Shown here: in pieces, positions 63,002-64,000 of the stretch
Numbering within the stretch: position 1 is the first letter of the stretch
How the letters are laid out: each line of letters opens with the position of its first letter
Assembly (NCBI RefSeq): GCF_017309185.1
Contig: NZ_JAEKJZ010000001.1
Location: 2,666,001-2,730,000 of the forward strand
From: Roseibium aggregatum
Lineage (GTDB): Bacteria > Pseudomonadota > Alphaproteobacteria > Rhizobiales > Stappiaceae
Length of the DNA: 64,000 bases
Direction: 5' to 3'
Translations under genes and position numbers: made by a program
The notes under the pieces: model-generated
Databases searched by the model: none
What the model saw: only the letters and a program-made list of their open reading frames with translations
Told to the model about the DNA's origin: nothing

Positions 63002-63955
63002 TTAAGACCGCCGCCCCAGCAAGCGCGACCGCCGGTTCGGGGGAGCCATTTCCATGACCTTGGTCTGCAGGAAATCCATGATTTCCTTCTGGTCCTTGAA
63101 GCCGGACAGGGTTTCGAACGGGATTGGCTGGCCCGCCCGCGCGGTAATCACCGAACCGAGGATGCGCCGGAATTCCCGGACAAGAAGAGACAGCCGCAAT
63201 GTGAGCGAATACTTGCTGACCAGATGGAACAGCCAGGAATTCTGACCGTCGAAATAAAGCGGCAGGACCGTTGCCTTGGATGAGCGGATCATCTTCGCGG
63301 TAAAGGTCTTCCACGGCAGCTCTTCGGCCCGCCCGAAAGGTTTGGCCGCGGTCGCCACTCCCCCGCTCGGAAACACGATGACGGTCGTCCCTTCCTGCAG
63401 AAGGCGCAAGGCCTCCTTGCGGGTGTCCATGTTGGTTTTCAAGGCTTCCTTAGTTTCCTCGAAGTCGACCGGCAGAGAAAACGGCCTGACCTCGGGAACC
63501 TTCAGCAACTCGTTGTTGATCAGGATCTTGAACGGACGGTTGAGGCGTTCCGCAAGCGCCAGAATGGCCAGGCCGTCGCCGATACCGTATGGGTGATTGG
63601 CGATAAGAACGAGCGGGCCTTCCGGCAGGTTCTTCGGAGGCCATTCACCGTCGGCCACGGCGACATCCAGATTGATCAGGCCCAGAAGGTCGCTCCAGAT
63701 GTAATCCGAAGTCCCGACCATCGTGTGTTTCCAAACCTCATAGAGGTCCACGAGCTTCCGGCGTCCGGACATGCCTTCGATGGCGCGGATCGTCCACCGT
63801 TTCAGCGGCGGGTGCTCCGGATTGGCGTAACTGAATTCAGCGTAGTTCACGGCGATCGTCTTGAACCGGTTTTCTGGCAAATTTGAAACCAAATACCAGA
63901 AGCTTCGTTTCACTAATGTGACAGCACATTGCCCCAAGGTCAGGGCAATGTGCAA
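63002..63955 (-). CDS. PlsC-like acyltransferase
   Basis: A 317-residue phospholipid/glycerol acyltransferase-family enzyme. The catalytic motif is NHPYGIGDG (H and D of NHX4D), with FPSGGVATA as the later phosphate-binding motif. It is longer than typical PlsC and resembles the alphaproteobacterial group that includes OlsA-type O-acyltransferases of ornithine lipids. The hydrophobic stretch near the N-terminus may act as a membrane anchor. The acceptor lipid is unknown, and the start codon (ATG 63955) is uncertain by a few codons. Confidence 0.82.
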   Translation of the reverse strand: MHIALTLGQCAVTLVKRSFWYLVSNLPENRFKTIAVNYAEFSYANPEHPPLKRWTIRAIEGMSGRRKLVDLYEVWKHTMVGTSDYIWSDLLGLINLDVAVADGEWPPKNLPEGPLVLIANHPYGIGDGLAILALAERLNRPFKILINNELLKVPEVRPFSLPVDFEETKEALKTNMDTRKEALRLLQEGTTVIVFPSGGVATAAKPFGRAEELPWKTFTAKMIRSSKATVLPLYFDGQNSWLFHLVSKYSLTLRLSLLVREFRRILGSVITARAGQPIPFETLSGFKDQKEIMDFLQTKVMEMAPPNRRSRLLGRRS

Positions 63956-64000
63956 GCTGTCACTTTTCCACCTAAATCGGACCGCCAGCGCTTATTTCAA

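Noticed and set aside
1..64000. tRNA, rRNA, CRISPR repeats, insertion sequences, attachment sites and replication origins
   Set aside because: I scanned for cloverleaf-like segments, regular repeats, transposase-like proteins and DnaA-box clusters and found nothing I could support; short tRNAs could still be missed by eye.

Overview
This 64 kb window is high-GC, densely coded DNA from the chromosome (or a chromid) of an alphaproteobacterium. The gene families (a Paracoccus-like mevalonate operon, NasS/NasT-controlled nitrate assimilation, TRAP transporters, a cyoABCD quinol oxidase, CtrA-type TTAA-N7-TTAAC boxes, DUF2336) fit a marine, metabolically versatile lineage such as Stappiaceae/Roseibium. 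That placement is inference from gene content and not a database result. I saw no rRNA, tRNA, CRISPR array, insertion sequence or prophage.

Layout. (1) 1-3222: the 3' end of HMG-CoA synthase, then mevalonate kinase, phosphomevalonate kinase and diphosphomevalonate decarboxylase, forming a tightly overlapping mevalonate operon. (2) 3391-13607: a homoprotocatechuate-like meta-cleavage cluster (hpaI, hpaH, hpaE, a class II aldolase-like protein, two VOC dioxygenase-type proteins) with its own TRAP transporter, a hydroxyacid dehydrogenase and a GntR/FCD regulator. Two near-identical operator-like sequences sit at its two promoters. (3) 13710-19150: a small secreted protein, adhP and cyoABCD. (4) 19359-26569: a 7TM-type sensor kinase with a divergent LuxR-type response regulator, several secreted proteins, a MntA/HepT toxin-antitoxin pair and a VWA protein. 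Two 18-bp ATGGGG...CCCCAT palindromes precede two of the secreted-protein genes. (5) 26722-40245: the complete nitrate assimilation operon nrtA-nrtB-nrtCD-nirB-nirD-nasA-cysG and its control genes nasS and nasT. A sigma-54 promoter, a two-hexaloop ANTAR leader and a terminator are all readable upstream of nrtA. (6) 40405-51356: a LysR regulator, a five-gene peptide-type ABC importer, an FAD oxidoreductase, phosphonoacetaldehyde hydrolase and a sulfatase-fold phosphonate monoester hydrolase. Together these look like a phosphonate scavenging system without the usual PhnW transaminase. (7) 51505-63955: a secreted trypsin-like protease, NAD kinase, an Hpt protein, and a run of cell-wall genes. The cell-wall genes include a lysozyme-SH3-CHAP protein without signal peptide, a peptidoglycan-binding protein and an SLT transglycosylase, with CtrA-like boxes near the last and near a DUF2336 gene. 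A flavin reductase/nitroreductase pair, a secreted protein and an acyltransferase follow.

The most interesting items are the phosphonate cluster, the aromatic cluster in which two of the enzymes appear to have lost their metal ligands, the fully readable RpoN/NasT control region, the paired palindromes around the sensor kinase system, and the bifunctional peptidoglycan hydrolase. All calls come from reading the sequence and remembered family features; no searches were run.
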